Source: Bradyrhizobium sp. SSBR45G (GTDB lineage Bacteria; Pseudomonadota; Alphaproteobacteria; Rhizobiales; Xanthobacteraceae). Taken from it: a stretch of DNA of 64,000 bases. The position numbers and the translations under genes were made by a program. The stretch spans positions 310,001 to 374,000 of the forward strand of contig NZ_BSCT01000003.1 of assembly GCF_030159255.1 (NCBI RefSeq). Reading direction: 5' to 3'. The notes beneath the pieces were generated by a model. That model was not told the origin of the DNA, searched no databases, and saw nothing but the letters and a program-made list of their open reading frames with translations. Of this stretch, positions 1-9,064 are shown one piece after another (within the stretch, counting starts at the first letter, position 1; every line of letters begins with the position of its first letter).

Positions 1-1
1 C

Positions 2-739
2 GCCCTGCGTCTCCAGGCGCCGCGAATCCTGATCGACATCAACCACATCGAAGAGCTGCGCGGCGTGACACGCGAAGGCGAATGGCTGCGCATTGGCGCC
101 TTGACGCGTCATTGCGAAATGCTGACGGAGCCGCTGATCGCCGAGTTTGCGCCGCTGCTGCGCGCCGCTGCTCCGTTCGTGGCGCATCCCGCCATTCGCA
201 ATCGTGGCACGCTGGGCGGCAGCGTCGCGCTGGCCGACCCGGCGTCCGAGTTTCCTGCCATGATGCTGGCGCTCGATGCCGAAATCGAAATCGCGGGCGC
301 TTCGGGTCGGCGCCGCGTCAGGGCCGATGAGTTCTTCATTGATCTGTTCGAAACGGCAGCGGCACCGGGCGAGCTCGTGACCGCGATTTTTGTCCCGCGG
401 TTCCGCTGCAACCAGCGCATCTGCTTCGATGAGCTGGCACGCCGTCGCGGCGACTACGCGCTGGTGGGGTGCGGCATGCAGGCGACCTGCAAGGATGGCC
501 TGATCGAGGGCATCCGCATTGCCTTCTTTTCGGTCGGCAACGTACCGACCCGCGCCAGGTCGGCCGAGGCTGCCGTGAGCGGTGGCCGTATCGACGCCGA
601 GCGGATCGCTGCGGCGCAGGCCGCGCTCGACAGCGATCTCGCACCGCCGGAGAGCGACGAGGTGCCGCCGGCCATGCGCCTGCACCTGGCGCGGGTGCTG
701 CTCGGCCGGTTGCTCGGAAGACTTGGCGAGGTGGCATGA
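2..739 (+). CDS. Molybdenum hydroxylase FAD-binding subunit (CoxM/XDH medium-chain family), 5' end outside window
   Basis: This is the medium subunit of a xanthine-dehydrogenase-family enzyme; it carries FAD and passes electrons from the iron-sulfur subunit. The reading frame is already open at base 2 and codes for family sequence (PRILIDINHIEELRG, then IGALTRH), so the true start lies upstream of the window. The glycine-rich FAD motif reads RNRGTLGGSVALADPASE. The C-terminal CO_deh_flav_C-type domain is complete. The stop codon overlaps the next start by four bases (ATGA), so the subunits are probably translationally coupled. The substrate of the enzyme cannot be read from this subunit. Confidence 0.92.
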   Translation, partial: ALRLQAPRILIDINHIEELRGVTREGEWLRIGALTRHCEMLTEPLIAEFAPLLRAAAPFVAHPAIRNRGTLGGSVALADPASEFPAMMLALDAEIEIAGASGRRRVRADEFFIDLFETAAAPGELVTAIFVPRFRCNQRICFDELARRRGDYALVGCGMQATCKDGLIEGIRIAFFSVGNVPTRARSAEAAVSGGRIDAERIAAAQAALDSDLAPPESDEVPPAMRLHLARVLLGRLLGRLGEVA

Positions 740-1260
740 GCAGCGATATCGACGAGGCTGAGGAGGCGGTGCGGGTCCGTTTCATCGTCAACGGCCGCAA
801 GGTCGCGTGCGAGGTCGCGCCACGTGACACGCTGGTCGATTGCCTGCGCAATTCGCTCGAGCTGACCGGGACGCATGCCGGCTGCGAGATGGGGGCCTGT
901 GGCGCCTGCCTGGTGCGGCTCGACGGCCGCGCCGTGCATGCCTGCCTGATGTTCGCCGTGCAGGCCGATGGCGCCCGGATCGATACCATCGAGGGGCTGT
1001 CCGAAAGTGGCGATATCGCCGATCTTCAGGCCGAGTTTCATCGACGCAATGCGCTGCAATGCGGGTTCTGCACGCCCGGCATGCTGATCAATGCCCACGA
1101 ATTGCTGTCCCGGCTCGCGGAGCCGAGCCGCGCCGCGATCCGCGATGCGCTCTCCGGAAATTTCTGCCGCTGCACCGGCTACGAGGCGATCGTCGATGCG
1201 ATCGCCGCGGTGGCCGACGCTCGCGCCGCAAAGGCGTCGCAGAAGGGCTCGCCGGAATGA
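736..1260 (+). CDS. Molybdenum hydroxylase [2Fe-2S] subunit (CoxS family)
   Basis: This small iron-sulfur subunit is 174 aa, normal for the family. The N-terminal plant-ferredoxin-type cluster has Cys50, Cys55, Cys58 and Cys70 (CEMGACGAC plus a later Cys). The C-terminal helical domain has the second cluster, Cys109, Cys112, Cys144 and Cys146 (QCGFCTPGM and NFCRCTGY). All eight ligands are present. I place the start at the ATG overlapping the preceding stop, because in-frame upstream sequence is not family-like. It overlaps the following large subunit by four bases. Function by family: electron transfer from the molybdenum centre to FAD. Confidence 0.95.
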   Translation: MSSDIDEAEEAVRVRFIVNGRKVACEVAPRDTLVDCLRNSLELTGTHAGCEMGACGACLVRLDGRAVHACLMFAVQADGARIDTIEGLSESGDIADLQAEFHRRNALQCGFCTPGMLINAHELLSRLAEPSRAAIRDALSGNFCRCTGYEAIVDAIAAVADARAAKASQKGSPE

Positions 1261-3629
1261 CGCCGCTCACCTCGCTGGACCGTCCGAACTCCTATATCGG
1301 CCGCTCCGTGCCGCGCCCGAATGCGAAGCGCCTGCTGGCCGGGCGTGGCCGCTATGTCACGGACATTCGCCTGCCGCGCATGCTGCATGCGGCATTCCTG
1401 CGCAGCCCTTATGCACACGCACGGATCGCGCGCGTCGATGTCGATGCGGCCCGCGCGCTCGCGGGCGTTCATCTGGTCGCCACCGGCGCTGATCTCGCAA
1501 AAATCTGCACGCCCTGGACCGGCACCCTCGATCATTTCAAAGGCATGACCTCGGAGCCGCAGCTGCCGCTGCCGCTCGACCGTGTGGTCTGGGCGGGGCA
1601 GGCGGTCTTAGCCGTTGTCGCCGAGAGCAGGGCGATTGCCGAGGATGCGCTGGAGCTGATCTCGGTCGACTACGAGGAGCTGCCGGCCATCGTCGATCTC
1701 GACGCGGCGCGTGAGCCTGGAACGCCGCGGGTGAATCCTGCTGGAAGCTCCAACATCTGCTTCCGTGCCCAGCTCGACAGTGGCGGGGTCGATGAGGCGT
1801 TTGCGTCGGCGGCGCATATCATTGAGGAGGAGTTCAGCTTCGGCCGTCATACGCCGGTCACACTGGAGCCGCGGGCGATCGTCGCGGATTACGATCCCGA
1901 CGGCGGCATGCTGACCGTGCATCATGCGACCCAGACACCGTATCAGTTCCAGGATCTCTATTCCCGTCACTACCGTATCCCGGAAGCACGCGTGCGCGTG
2001 ATCGCGCCGGATATTGGCGGCTCTTTCGGCCTGAAGCTGCATGTCTATCACGAGGACATGGCGGTGGTCGGCCTCTCGATCCTGCTCGGCCGCCCCGTGA
2101 AGTTCGTCGCCGACCGCCTCGAATCGTTCGTCTCGGACATTCACGCGCGCGATCATCACGTCCGGGCGCGCATGGCGATCGATGCCGATGGCAGGATCCT
2201 CGCGATGGACGTGCACGACGCCACGGCCATCGGCGCCTTCTCGACCTATCCGCGCACCAGCGTTGTCGAAGGCAACCAGGTCATCCGCCTGATCGGTGCG
2301 CCCTATGATTTCAAGTCCTATCGTGCGGCGCTGGAGGTCGTGTTCCAGAACAAGGTGCAGACCAGCCAGTATCGCGCGGTCGGACATCCCATCGCCTGCG
2401 CGGTGACCGAGCGCATGGTCGATCTCGCCGCGGCCAGAATAGGTCTCGATCCGTTCGCGATCCGAGCCAAAAACGTCATCCCCGACGACGCCTATCCGAC
2501 GGCGTCGCCGACCGGCTACAGGTTCGAGTCCCTGTCGCACCAGGTCTGCCTGCAGCGCCTGCGCGAGATCATGGATTATGACGCGTTGCGCGCCGAGCAG
2601 AGCGAGCTGCGCCAGCGCGGTATTCATCGCGGCATCGGCATCGCCACCTTCGTCGAGATCACCAATCCAAGCCCGGCCTTCTATGGCGTCGGCGGCGCCC
2701 GCATCTCGTCCCAGGACGGTGCGACCATCAGCCTCACGCCTTCGGGCGAGGTGCGCTGCGCGATCTCCGTGACCGAGCAGGGGCAGGGGACCGAGGCGAT
2801 CATCAGCCAGATCGTCGCCGACCAGCTCGGCCTCGCCCAGGAGCACGTCAAGGTCATCACCGGCGACACCGAGGTGACGCCGCATGGCGGGGCAACCTGG
2901 GCCTGCCGCGGTGCCGGCATCGGCGGCGAGACCGCGCTGCAGGCGGCGCGAAAGCTCAAGGCGAACATCCTGGAGATCGCGGCGCTGGTGCTGCAGGAGC
3001 AGCCGGCGGCGCTCAACATCATCGACGGCGAGGTCGTCAACGCCGCGACGCGGCAGCCGCGCCTGGCCATCGCCGAGATCGCACGGATCGCCTATTTCCG
3101 CTCCGACACGCTGCCGCCGGGCACGCAGGCGCAACTCACGGTAAGTCATCATTTCGCGCCACAAGGCTATCCTTTCGCCTTTACCAATGGGATACAGGGC
3201 TGCTACGTCGAGGTCGACGCCGACACCGGATTTATCAAGTTGCTGAAGCATTTCGTCGTCGAGGATTGCGGCCGCATCATCAATCCGATGCTCGTCGACG
3301 AGCAGGTGCGCGGCGGCGTCGTGCAGGGGCTCGGGGCTGCGCTGTTCGAGGAATGCCGTTACGGCGAGACCGGCCAGCTGCTCAACGGATCGCTCGCCGA
3401 CTATCTCGTGCCGATGGCGATGGAGATGCCCGACATCGTGATCGCGCATGTCGAGACGCCGACGGCCGACACCGCGCTCGGCGCCAAGGGCTGCGGCGAG
3501 GCCGGCACCGCTGCGGCATCCGCCTGCGTCCTCAATGCGGTCAATGATGCACTCGCGCCATTTTGTGCATCCATCAATGCGGTTCCGATCACGCCCGCGC
3601 GGGTGCTCGAGGCGCTCGGGCGATTCTAG
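1257..3629 (+). CDS. Molybdenum hydroxylase molybdopterin-binding large subunit (XDH/CoxL family)
   Basis: The large catalytic subunit is 790 aa and starts at an ATG overlapping the coxS-like stop. It holds the molybdopterin-cytosine-dinucleotide active site. The active-site loop near residue 371 reads QYRAVGHP, which is neither the AYRCSFR loop of true (form I) CO dehydrogenase nor the AYRGAGR loop of form II enzymes. The catalytic base glutamate is present near residue 747 (KGCGEAGTAAA). It is therefore better called an aldehyde or N-heterocycle hydroxylase of unknown substrate than a CO dehydrogenase. A branched-chain-type ABC importer follows after 24 bases and probably supplies the substrate. 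Confidence 0.9.
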   Translation: MTPLTSLDRPNSYIGRSVPRPNAKRLLAGRGRYVTDIRLPRMLHAAFLRSPYAHARIARVDVDAARALAGVHLVATGADLAKICTPWTGTLDHFKGMTSEPQLPLPLDRVVWAGQAVLAVVAESRAIAEDALELISVDYEELPAIVDLDAAREPGTPRVNPAGSSNICFRAQLDSGGVDEAFASAAHIIEEEFSFGRHTPVTLEPRAIVADYDPDGGMLTVHHATQTPYQFQDLYSRHYRIPEARVRVIAPDIGGSFGLKLHVYHEDMAVVGLSILLGRPVKFVADRLESFVSDIHARDHHVRARMAIDADGRILAMDVHDATAIGAFSTYPRTSVVEGNQVIRLIGAPYDFKSYRAALEVVFQNKVQTSQYRAVGHPIACAVTERMVDLAAARIGLDPFAIRAKNVIPDDAYPTASPTGYRFESLSHQVCLQRLREIMDYDALRAEQSELRQRGIHRGIGIATFVEITNPSPAFYGVGGARISSQDGATISLTPSGEVRCAISVTEQGQGTEAIISQIVADQLGLAQEHVKVITGDTEVTPHGGATWACRGAGIGGETALQAARKLKANILEIAALVLQEQPAALNIIDGEVVNAATRQPRLAIAEIARIAYFRSDTLPPGTQAQLTVSHHFAPQGYPFAFTNGIQGCYVEVDADTGFIKLLKHFVVEDCGRIINPMLVDEQVRGGVVQGLGAALFEECRYGETGQLLNGSLADYLVPMAMEMPDIVIAHVETPTADTALGAKGCGEAGTAAASACVLNAVNDALAPFCASINAVPITPARVLEALGRF

Positions 3630-3653
3630 AACACATCATCAGGGGAGAACATC

Positions 3654-4904
3654 ATGGCTAGGCGCGACACGAAGCTGCGACGAACGGGAGTGTCCCGGCG
3701 CACGGCGCTCATGGGAATGTCGGCTGGTCTCGCCAGCCTCGCGATGCCGCGCCTGGGACGTGCGGCGGACGACACCATCCGCATCGGTTTCCCGACGCCG
3801 CTGACCGGTCCCTTCGCGGCCGAGGCGCGCGATCAGGTCAAATGCGCGGAGCTGGCCGTCAAGCTGGTCAACGACAAGGGCGGCATCGGCGGCCGCAAGG
3901 TCGAGCTCCTGGTGCGCGACGACAAGCTCAATGCCGGCGAGGCGGCGACGCGGACGCTGGAGCTGATCGAGAAGGACAAGGTGCACGCCATCGTCGGCGC
4001 GCTGTCCAGCGCCGTCCAGCTCGCCGTCAACGAGGTGACCCGCGCGAGAGGTGTGATCTACGTCTCGATCAGCCAGTCCGACACCATCAACGAGGTCAAG
4101 GATTTCAGCAAATACACCTTCCACGAGGCGCTGAATCCGCACATGACCACGGCTGCGGTCGCGCGTCAGACCCTGAAGAAGGGCATGAAGGTGGCGCACC
4201 TCGTGGCGGACTATGCCTATGGCCACGAGATGCTGCGCGGCTTCAAGCGCGCCCAGGCCACGATCGGCGCCGAGAGCGTCGGCGAGATCCTGCATCCGTT
4301 CGGTGCGCCCGACTATTCGACCTTCATGCCGCGTCTGATGTCGCTGCGCCCCGACGTGCTGTGCATCAGCAATTTCGGCCGCGACCAGGCCAATGCGATC
4401 AAGCAGGCGGTCGACTTCGGCATCAAGCAGCAGATGAAGATCGTGGTGCCGGTGATCCTGCACAACCAGCGCCTCGCCGTCGGTCCCGACGTGTTCGAGG
4501 GCGTGGTCGGCGGTGCGAACTATTACTGGGGCCTCGAGACCCAGAACAAGACCGCAGCCGAGTTCAACGCTGCGTTCCGGGCCGCCAATGGCGGCGCGAT
4601 CCCGACCGACTACGGCGCCTACGGCTATTCCGGCGTCGGGTCGCTGCTGCAGGCGATGCAAGCGGCTGGCGGGACCGACACCGACAAGGTCATCGCCGCC
4701 CTCGAGGCGCTGAAATACGATTTGACCAAGGGGCCGCAGCAATATCGCAAATGCGACCATCAATCGGTCCAGTCGGTGCTGGTGCTGGAGTCCAAGAAGA
4801 AATCGGCGATGGCCAACGACAACGATCTGTTCACGATCGTGGCCAGCGATGCCGGCACCGAGGACCTGCTGCGCAGCTGCAGCGAGCTCGGCCACGCGAC
4901 CTGA
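3654..4904 (+). CDS. ABC transporter periplasmic substrate-binding protein (LivK/type 1 family), Tat signal
   Basis: This 416-aa periplasmic binding protein begins with a twin-arginine leader (SRRTALMGM, then an Ala-rich stretch and GRAAD cleavage region), unusual among Sec-exported solute receptors but frequent in rhizobia. The mature part has the type-1 binding fold with IRIGFPTPLTGPFA at its start. A strong AGGGGAG ribosome site precedes the ATG. It sits between the molybdenum hydroxylase and four transporter genes, so the ligand is likely the hydroxylase substrate or a related aromatic or heterocyclic compound; that link is inference. Confidence 0.92.
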   Translation: MARRDTKLRRTGVSRRTALMGMSAGLASLAMPRLGRAADDTIRIGFPTPLTGPFAAEARDQVKCAELAVKLVNDKGGIGGRKVELLVRDDKLNAGEAATRTLELIEKDKVHAIVGALSSAVQLAVNEVTRARGVIYVSISQSDTINEVKDFSKYTFHEALNPHMTTAAVARQTLKKGMKVAHLVADYAYGHEMLRGFKRAQATIGAESVGEILHPFGAPDYSTFMPRLMSLRPDVLCISNFGRDQANAIKQAVDFGIKQQMKIVVPVILHNQRLAVGPDVFEGVVGGANYYWGLETQNKTAAEFNAAFRAANGGAIPTDYGAYGYSGVGSLLQAMQAAGGTDTDKVIAALEALKYDLTKGPQQYRKCDHQSVQSVLVLESKKKSAMANDNDLFTIVASDAGTEDLLRSCSELGHAT

Positions 4905-4914
4905 TCCCGATCGC

Positions 4915-5787
4915 ATGGACCTCTCGCTGATCATCATGCAGCTGTTTTCCGGCATCGCCCTCGGGGCGGTGCTGGTCATCACCGCGCTCGGCCTGACCAT
5001 CGTGTTCGGCATGCTGGGCGTGGTCAATTTCGCGCATGGTGCGCTGTTCATGATCGGCGCCTATGCCGGCCTGTATCTGGCGTCGCTGACCGGAAGTTTC
5101 TGGTGGGGGCTGCTGCTCGCTCCCTTGCTGGTCGGTGCCTTCGGCATGCTGATCGAGTTCGTCCTGGTGCGGCGTCTCTATGGCCGCTCCATCGATGATC
5201 CGCTGCTGCTGACCTTCGGCCTCAGCTATATCCTGGTCGAGGGCGTGCGCATCGTGTTCGGCAGCGACGGCATTCCGTTTCCGACACCGTCGCAGCTGAT
5301 CGGCGTCGTCGATCTCGGTGTCGGCTTCTTTCCGAAATATCGGCTGTTCGTGATAGCGCTGGTGGCCGTCGTGCTCGTGGCGCTGTGGCTGACCTTGGAG
5401 AAGACCCGTGTCGGCCTCATCGTCCGCGCCGGCGCGCGTGACCCCCAGATCATGCGCGTGCTCGGCGTCGACATCGGCAAGGTGTGGCTGGCGATCTTCG
5501 GGCTTGGCGTCGGCCTCGCCGCGCTCGGCGGCGTGCTCGCCGGACCGATGCGCAGCGTCAATCCTGAGATGGGCACGCTGGTGCTCGCGGAGGCATTCGT
5601 CGTGACCGTGATCGGCGGCCTCGGCTCGATCGTCGGCGCCGTCATCGCAGGATTGATGGTCGGCATCTGCATCAGCATGGTGGCGCTGTTCGCGCCCGAA
5701 ATGGCGACCATCGTAATGTTCGCGCTGATGGCGGCGGTGCTGCTGGTCCGGCCGCAGGGCCTGTTCGGCCTCAAGGGGAGAGCGTGA
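4915..5787 (+). CDS. Branched-chain amino acid-type ABC transporter permease (LivH family)
   Basis: An inner-membrane permease of 290 aa with about eight hydrophobic segments and family sequence GLTIVFGMLGVVNFAHGALFMIGAY near the N terminus (residues about 23-47). The LivH-type loop with EKTRVGLIVRAGARD lies in the middle. I chose the ATG eleven bases after the binding-protein stop; the longer upstream extension is hydrophilic and overlaps livK. It forms a heterodimeric channel with the next gene product. Confidence 0.93.
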   Translation: MDLSLIIMQLFSGIALGAVLVITALGLTIVFGMLGVVNFAHGALFMIGAYAGLYLASLTGSFWWGLLLAPLLVGAFGMLIEFVLVRRLYGRSIDDPLLLTFGLSYILVEGVRIVFGSDGIPFPTPSQLIGVVDLGVGFFPKYRLFVIALVAVVLVALWLTLEKTRVGLIVRAGARDPQIMRVLGVDIGKVWLAIFGLGVGLAALGGVLAGPMRSVNPEMGTLVLAEAFVVTVIGGLGSIVGAVIAGLMVGICISMVALFAPEMATIVMFALMAAVLLVRPQGLFGLKGRA

Positions 5788-6788
5788 TGACGGTGCAGTC
5801 GACCGGCGAGGCACCGCCGCTTCCCCAGGCGCAGCGCCTGTTCGCGGTGCTGGCCGACCATCGCGTGCTGGTCTCGATAGCAGCCCTTGCGCTGCTGCCC
5901 TGGCTGCTGCCGTCGAAGGCGCTCGCGGTGAATGTGCTGATCTACGGCGTCGTGGTGATGGGCTACAATCTGCTGTTCGGCTATACCGGGCTGCTGTCGT
6001 TCGGCCACGCCGCCTTCTTCGGGACCGGCGCGTATCTCACGGGCATCGCCATCGGCCGCTGGGGTCTGCCCTGGTTCGCCGCGGTGCCGCTGGCGATCGC
6101 CGCTAGTACGGCGTTGGGCGCCGCCATCGGAACGATCTCGACGCGCACCCGCGGCATCTATTTCTCGATGGTGACGCTCGCCCTCGCGCAACTGGTCTAC
6201 TACGTGGCGTTGCAGGCGTCGTCCTTCACCGGCGGCGAGAACGGGCTGCGCGGCTTCACGGTCGATCACATCAATCTGCTCGGCGTGCAGGTCAATTTTC
6301 TCGATCCGCTCAACAAATATTACGTCCTGATGGCCTTTGCGGCGCTGGCCATCTGGGTGCAGTCGCGGATCCTCAATTCGCCGTTCGGCGCCGTCATCGA
6401 GGCCATTCGCGAGAACGAGCAGCGGGCGCGGGCCTGCGGCTATGACGTCGAGCGCTGCAAGCTGATCGTGTTCATGCTGTCGGGCGCGATCTCGGCCATT
6501 GGCGGCTGCATGTCGGCGCTGCATCTGTCGATCGTCCCGCTCGACATTCTGCACTACCAGACCTCCGGCATGATCGTGATGATGGTGCTGCTCGGCGGCG
6601 CCCGCAGCTTCTTCGGACCGTTCATTGGCGCCGCGACCTTCCTGATCCTGGAGGACGTCGTCTCGCTGTGGACGCCGCATTGGCAGATCGTGGTCGGCGC
6701 GATCTTCGTCGTCTTCGTGCTGTTCCTGCCCAAGGGCATCTGGGGCACGCTGCTGGACGTGTTGCCGTGGGCGAGGGAGCGGCGATGA
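5787..6788 (+). CDS. Branched-chain amino acid-type ABC transporter permease (LivM family)
   Basis: This second permease (333 aa from the ATG; a GTG one codon upstream is also possible) has the LivM hallmark GYNLLFGYTGLLSFGHAAFFGTGAY region and the cytoplasmic EAA-type loop (EAIRENEQRARACGYDV, residues about 205-221). Its start shares one base with the livH-type stop and its stop overlaps the following ATPase start. Family role: the second half of the membrane channel. Confidence 0.93.
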   Translation: MTVQSTGEAPPLPQAQRLFAVLADHRVLVSIAALALLPWLLPSKALAVNVLIYGVVVMGYNLLFGYTGLLSFGHAAFFGTGAYLTGIAIGRWGLPWFAAVPLAIAASTALGAAIGTISTRTRGIYFSMVTLALAQLVYYVALQASSFTGGENGLRGFTVDHINLLGVQVNFLDPLNKYYVLMAFAALAIWVQSRILNSPFGAVIEAIRENEQRARACGYDVERCKLIVFMLSGAISAIGGCMSALHLSIVPLDILHYQTSGMIVMMVLLGGARSFFGPFIGAATFLILEDVVSLWTPHWQIVVGAIFVVFVLFLPKGIWGTLLDVLPWARERR

Positions 6789-7540
6789 GCACCGAGCTGT
6801 TGCGCGCCGAGGGCATCGGCCGCCGCTTCGGCGGCTTCGTCGCGCTCGAAGGCATTTCGGTGTCGTTCGCGGCGGGCGAGCTGACCTCGATCATCGGGCC
6901 GAACGGCGCCGGCAAGAGCACGTTCTTCAACATCCTCTCCGGGACGCTGCCGCCGAGCAGCGGCACGCTGCGCTTCAAGGGGCGGGATCTCAACGGTCTG
7001 CCGCAGCATCGCTTCGTGCACCAGGGCATCTCGCGGTCGTACCAGATCACCAACATCTTCCCCGATCTGTCGGTGCACGAGAACGTGCGGGTGGCCGCGC
7101 AGGCCATGGTCGTCAGCTATGACATCTGGCGCAACCGCGCTGACCTCGTTGAGCTTGGCGACCGCGCCGATGCCGCGCTGGCAGCGGTTGGGCTGACAGG
7201 AAAGCGCGGCGAGCTTGCCAAGTATCTGGCGCATGGCCAGCAGCGCGCGCTGGAGATCGCCATCGCATTGGTGTCCGAGCCGGAACTGCTGCTGCTGGAC
7301 GAGCCGACCGCCGGCATGGGCCCGGAAGAGACCAAGGAGATGGTCGCGCTGCTGGAGCGGCTGGCGGAGCGGCGCACGGTGCTCTTGGTCGAGCACAAGA
7401 TGAAGATGGTGCTGGGCCTGAGCCAGCGGGTGCTGGTGCTGCATCACGGCCGGCTGCTCGCCGACGGCAAGCCGGAGGACATCCGCAGCAATCCCGACGT
7501 TCGCCGGGTCTATCTGGGACAGAGTGAAGGTTATGGCTGA
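6785..7540 (+). CDS. ABC transporter ATP-binding protein (LivG family)
   Basis: A 251-aa ATPase with Walker A GPNGAGKST, a degenerate signature loop (YLAHGQQRALEIA in place of LSGGQ, normal for LivG), Walker B LLLLDEPTAGM and the H-loop LVEHKMKM. The start is the ATG of an ATGA overlap with the LivM-type gene. It pairs with the LivF-type ATPase that overlaps its 3' end by eight bases. Confidence 0.94.
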   Translation: MSTELLRAEGIGRRFGGFVALEGISVSFAAGELTSIIGPNGAGKSTFFNILSGTLPPSSGTLRFKGRDLNGLPQHRFVHQGISRSYQITNIFPDLSVHENVRVAAQAMVVSYDIWRNRADLVELGDRADAALAAVGLTGKRGELAKYLAHGQQRALEIAIALVSEPELLLLDEPTAGMGPEETKEMVALLERLAERRTVLLVEHKMKMVLGLSQRVLVLHHGRLLADGKPEDIRSNPDVRRVYLGQSEGYG

Positions 7541-8252
7541 GACCGCGTTGCTCGAGCTCGACGGCGTCCAGGCCTGGTATGGCGCGAGCCATGTCCTGCA
7601 CGGCATCTCCCTGCGCGTGAACGAGGGCGAGGTGGTTGCCCTGGTCGGCCGCAACGGCGCCGGCAAGACCACCACCTTGCGCACGGTCATGGGTCTGATG
7701 CCGAAGGCCGAGGGCCGGGTGCGCTTCGCCGGCCAGGACCTGCTGCCGCTCGCGGCGCATCGGCGCTTCCATCTCGGCCTCGCTTATGTGCCGGAGGAGC
7801 GGCGCATCGTGCCGGGTCTCTCGGTGCGCGAGAATCTGCGGCTGGGCCTCGTTGCGGCCAAGGCTGACATCGAGGAGCGCGCGGCGTTCGCCGAGATCGC
7901 GGAGACGTTTCCGCGGCTGCGGGAGCGGCTCGACCAGGAGGGCGTCACGCTGTCCGGCGGCGAGCAGCAGATGCTGGCGATTGCCCGCGCGCTGATCGCG
8001 CGGCCGCGCATGGTGCTGCTCGACGAGCCGTCGGAAGGCATCATGCCGGTGCTGGTCGAGGAGATGGGCGTCTTGTTCCGCCGGCTGCGCGACCAGGGCA
8101 AGACGCTTCTGTTGGTCGAGCAGAACGTCGAATGGGCGCTGCGGCTGGCCGATCGCGCCGTCATCATCGATCAGGGCGAGGTCGTGCATGAGAGCAGCGC
8201 GGCCGCGCTGCTCGCCGACAAGGACATCCAGGACCGCTATTGCGCGGTGTGA
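7533..8252 (+). CDS. ABC transporter ATP-binding protein (LivF family)
   Basis: The second ATPase (239 aa) has Walker A GRNGAGKTT, LSGGEQQMLAIARAL as a canonical signature, Walker B MVLLDEPSEG and LVEQNVEWAL as switch region. I prefer the ATG at 7533 (MAETALLELDGV) over the GTG three codons upstream. This gene ends the eight-gene operon: the next gene is on the other strand and convergent, twenty bases away. Confidence 0.94.
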   Translation: MAETALLELDGVQAWYGASHVLHGISLRVNEGEVVALVGRNGAGKTTTLRTVMGLMPKAEGRVRFAGQDLLPLAAHRRFHLGLAYVPEERRIVPGLSVRENLRLGLVAAKADIEERAAFAEIAETFPRLRERLDQEGVTLSGGEQQMLAIARALIARPRMVLLDEPSEGIMPVLVEEMGVLFRRLRDQGKTLLLVEQNVEWALRLADRAVIIDQGEVVHESSAAALLADKDIQDRYCAV

Positions 8253-8272
8253 TGGTTCGGCCTTCGCCGGCA

Positions 8273-9064
8273 TCATGACGATCCATCGTTCTCCAGTGCT
8301 GGAAGCTGCGGCAGACGCGCAAGGCTGACGCCGGCGGCCTGATGGCGGAACATGCGTTCGATCAATTCTGCAGCCTGGGCCGCGGCATCCGCCGGCGCGA
8401 GTCCGCCCTGGCGGACATTGGAGATGCAGTTGCGTTCGGAATCGACGCGGCCACGGCGCGGCATCCACGTCAGGTAGAGGCCGAGCGAGTCCGCCGCGCT
8501 CAGGCCCGGCCGCTCGCCGATCAGGATGATCGAGGCGGACGCGCCGAACAGCTCGCCGATATGATCGGCGAGCGCGACGCGGCCTTGTGATGCGACGATG
8601 ATCGGCGACAGTCGTCGGCCGGTGGCCGCCAGACGTGGCATCAGCTGTTCGAGCACGGGCAGGGCGTTGACCTGCACCGCGCGGCTGCTCAGCCCATCGG
8701 CCACCACCAGCACGATGTCGGCCGGCGCGCGTGGCTCGGACAGCAGCGTCTCTGACGCTGGCGAGAGCAGGCGGCCTGCGTCGGGACGCTGCAAATAAGT
8801 GGCGCGATCGGCGGCGCGGCTGTGCACGGCGAGCGCATCCCAGCCGTGCGCAGCGACGTCCACAGCAAAGCCCTCGGCATCGAACGGCTTCAGCACGGCA
8901 TCGCGCGCCTCGGCATGTGCGGCCTGGAAGCCGAGATGCGCCGATGTCGGCAGGCCCGGGCCACAACGTCCCAGCGCGATGCGCGCCTCGGTGTAGCGCG
9001 ACAGCCAGGTCCAGTCGTCGGGTGACGACGTCGCCGGTGTCTTCACATCGTCCGGGCCGCTCAT
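8273..9064 (-). CDS. eutC: Ethanolamine ammonia-lyase light chain
   Basis: The small subunit (263 aa) of the adenosylcobalamin-dependent enzyme that converts ethanolamine to acetaldehyde and ammonia. Family blocks are clear: ARIALGRCG, the HAEARDAV region, LVVADGLSSRAV, GERPGLSAADSLG and DSERNCISNVR near the C terminus. It overlaps the end of eutB by four bases. There are no eut shell, reactivase (eutA) or aldehyde-dehydrogenase genes nearby, so this is a compact eutBC unit, as commonly found in non-enteric proteobacteria. Confidence 0.96.
   Translation of the reverse strand: MSGPDDVKTPATSSPDDWTWLSRYTEARIALGRCGPGLPTSAHLGFQAAHAEARDAVLKPFDAEGFAVDVAAHGWDALAVHSRAADRATYLQRPDAGRLLSPASETLLSEPRAPADIVLVVADGLSSRAVQVNALPVLEQLMPRLAATGRRLSPIIVASQGRVALADHIGELFGASASIILIGERPGLSAADSLGLYLTWMPRRGRVDSERNCISNVRQGGLAPADAAAQAAELIERMFRHQAAGVSLARLPQLPALENDGSS

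Noticed and set aside
1257..3629. CO dehydrogenase large subunit (CoxL)
   Set aside because: The active-site loop is QYRAVGHP, lacking the catalytic Cys of AYRCSFR, so carbon monoxide oxidation is not supported.
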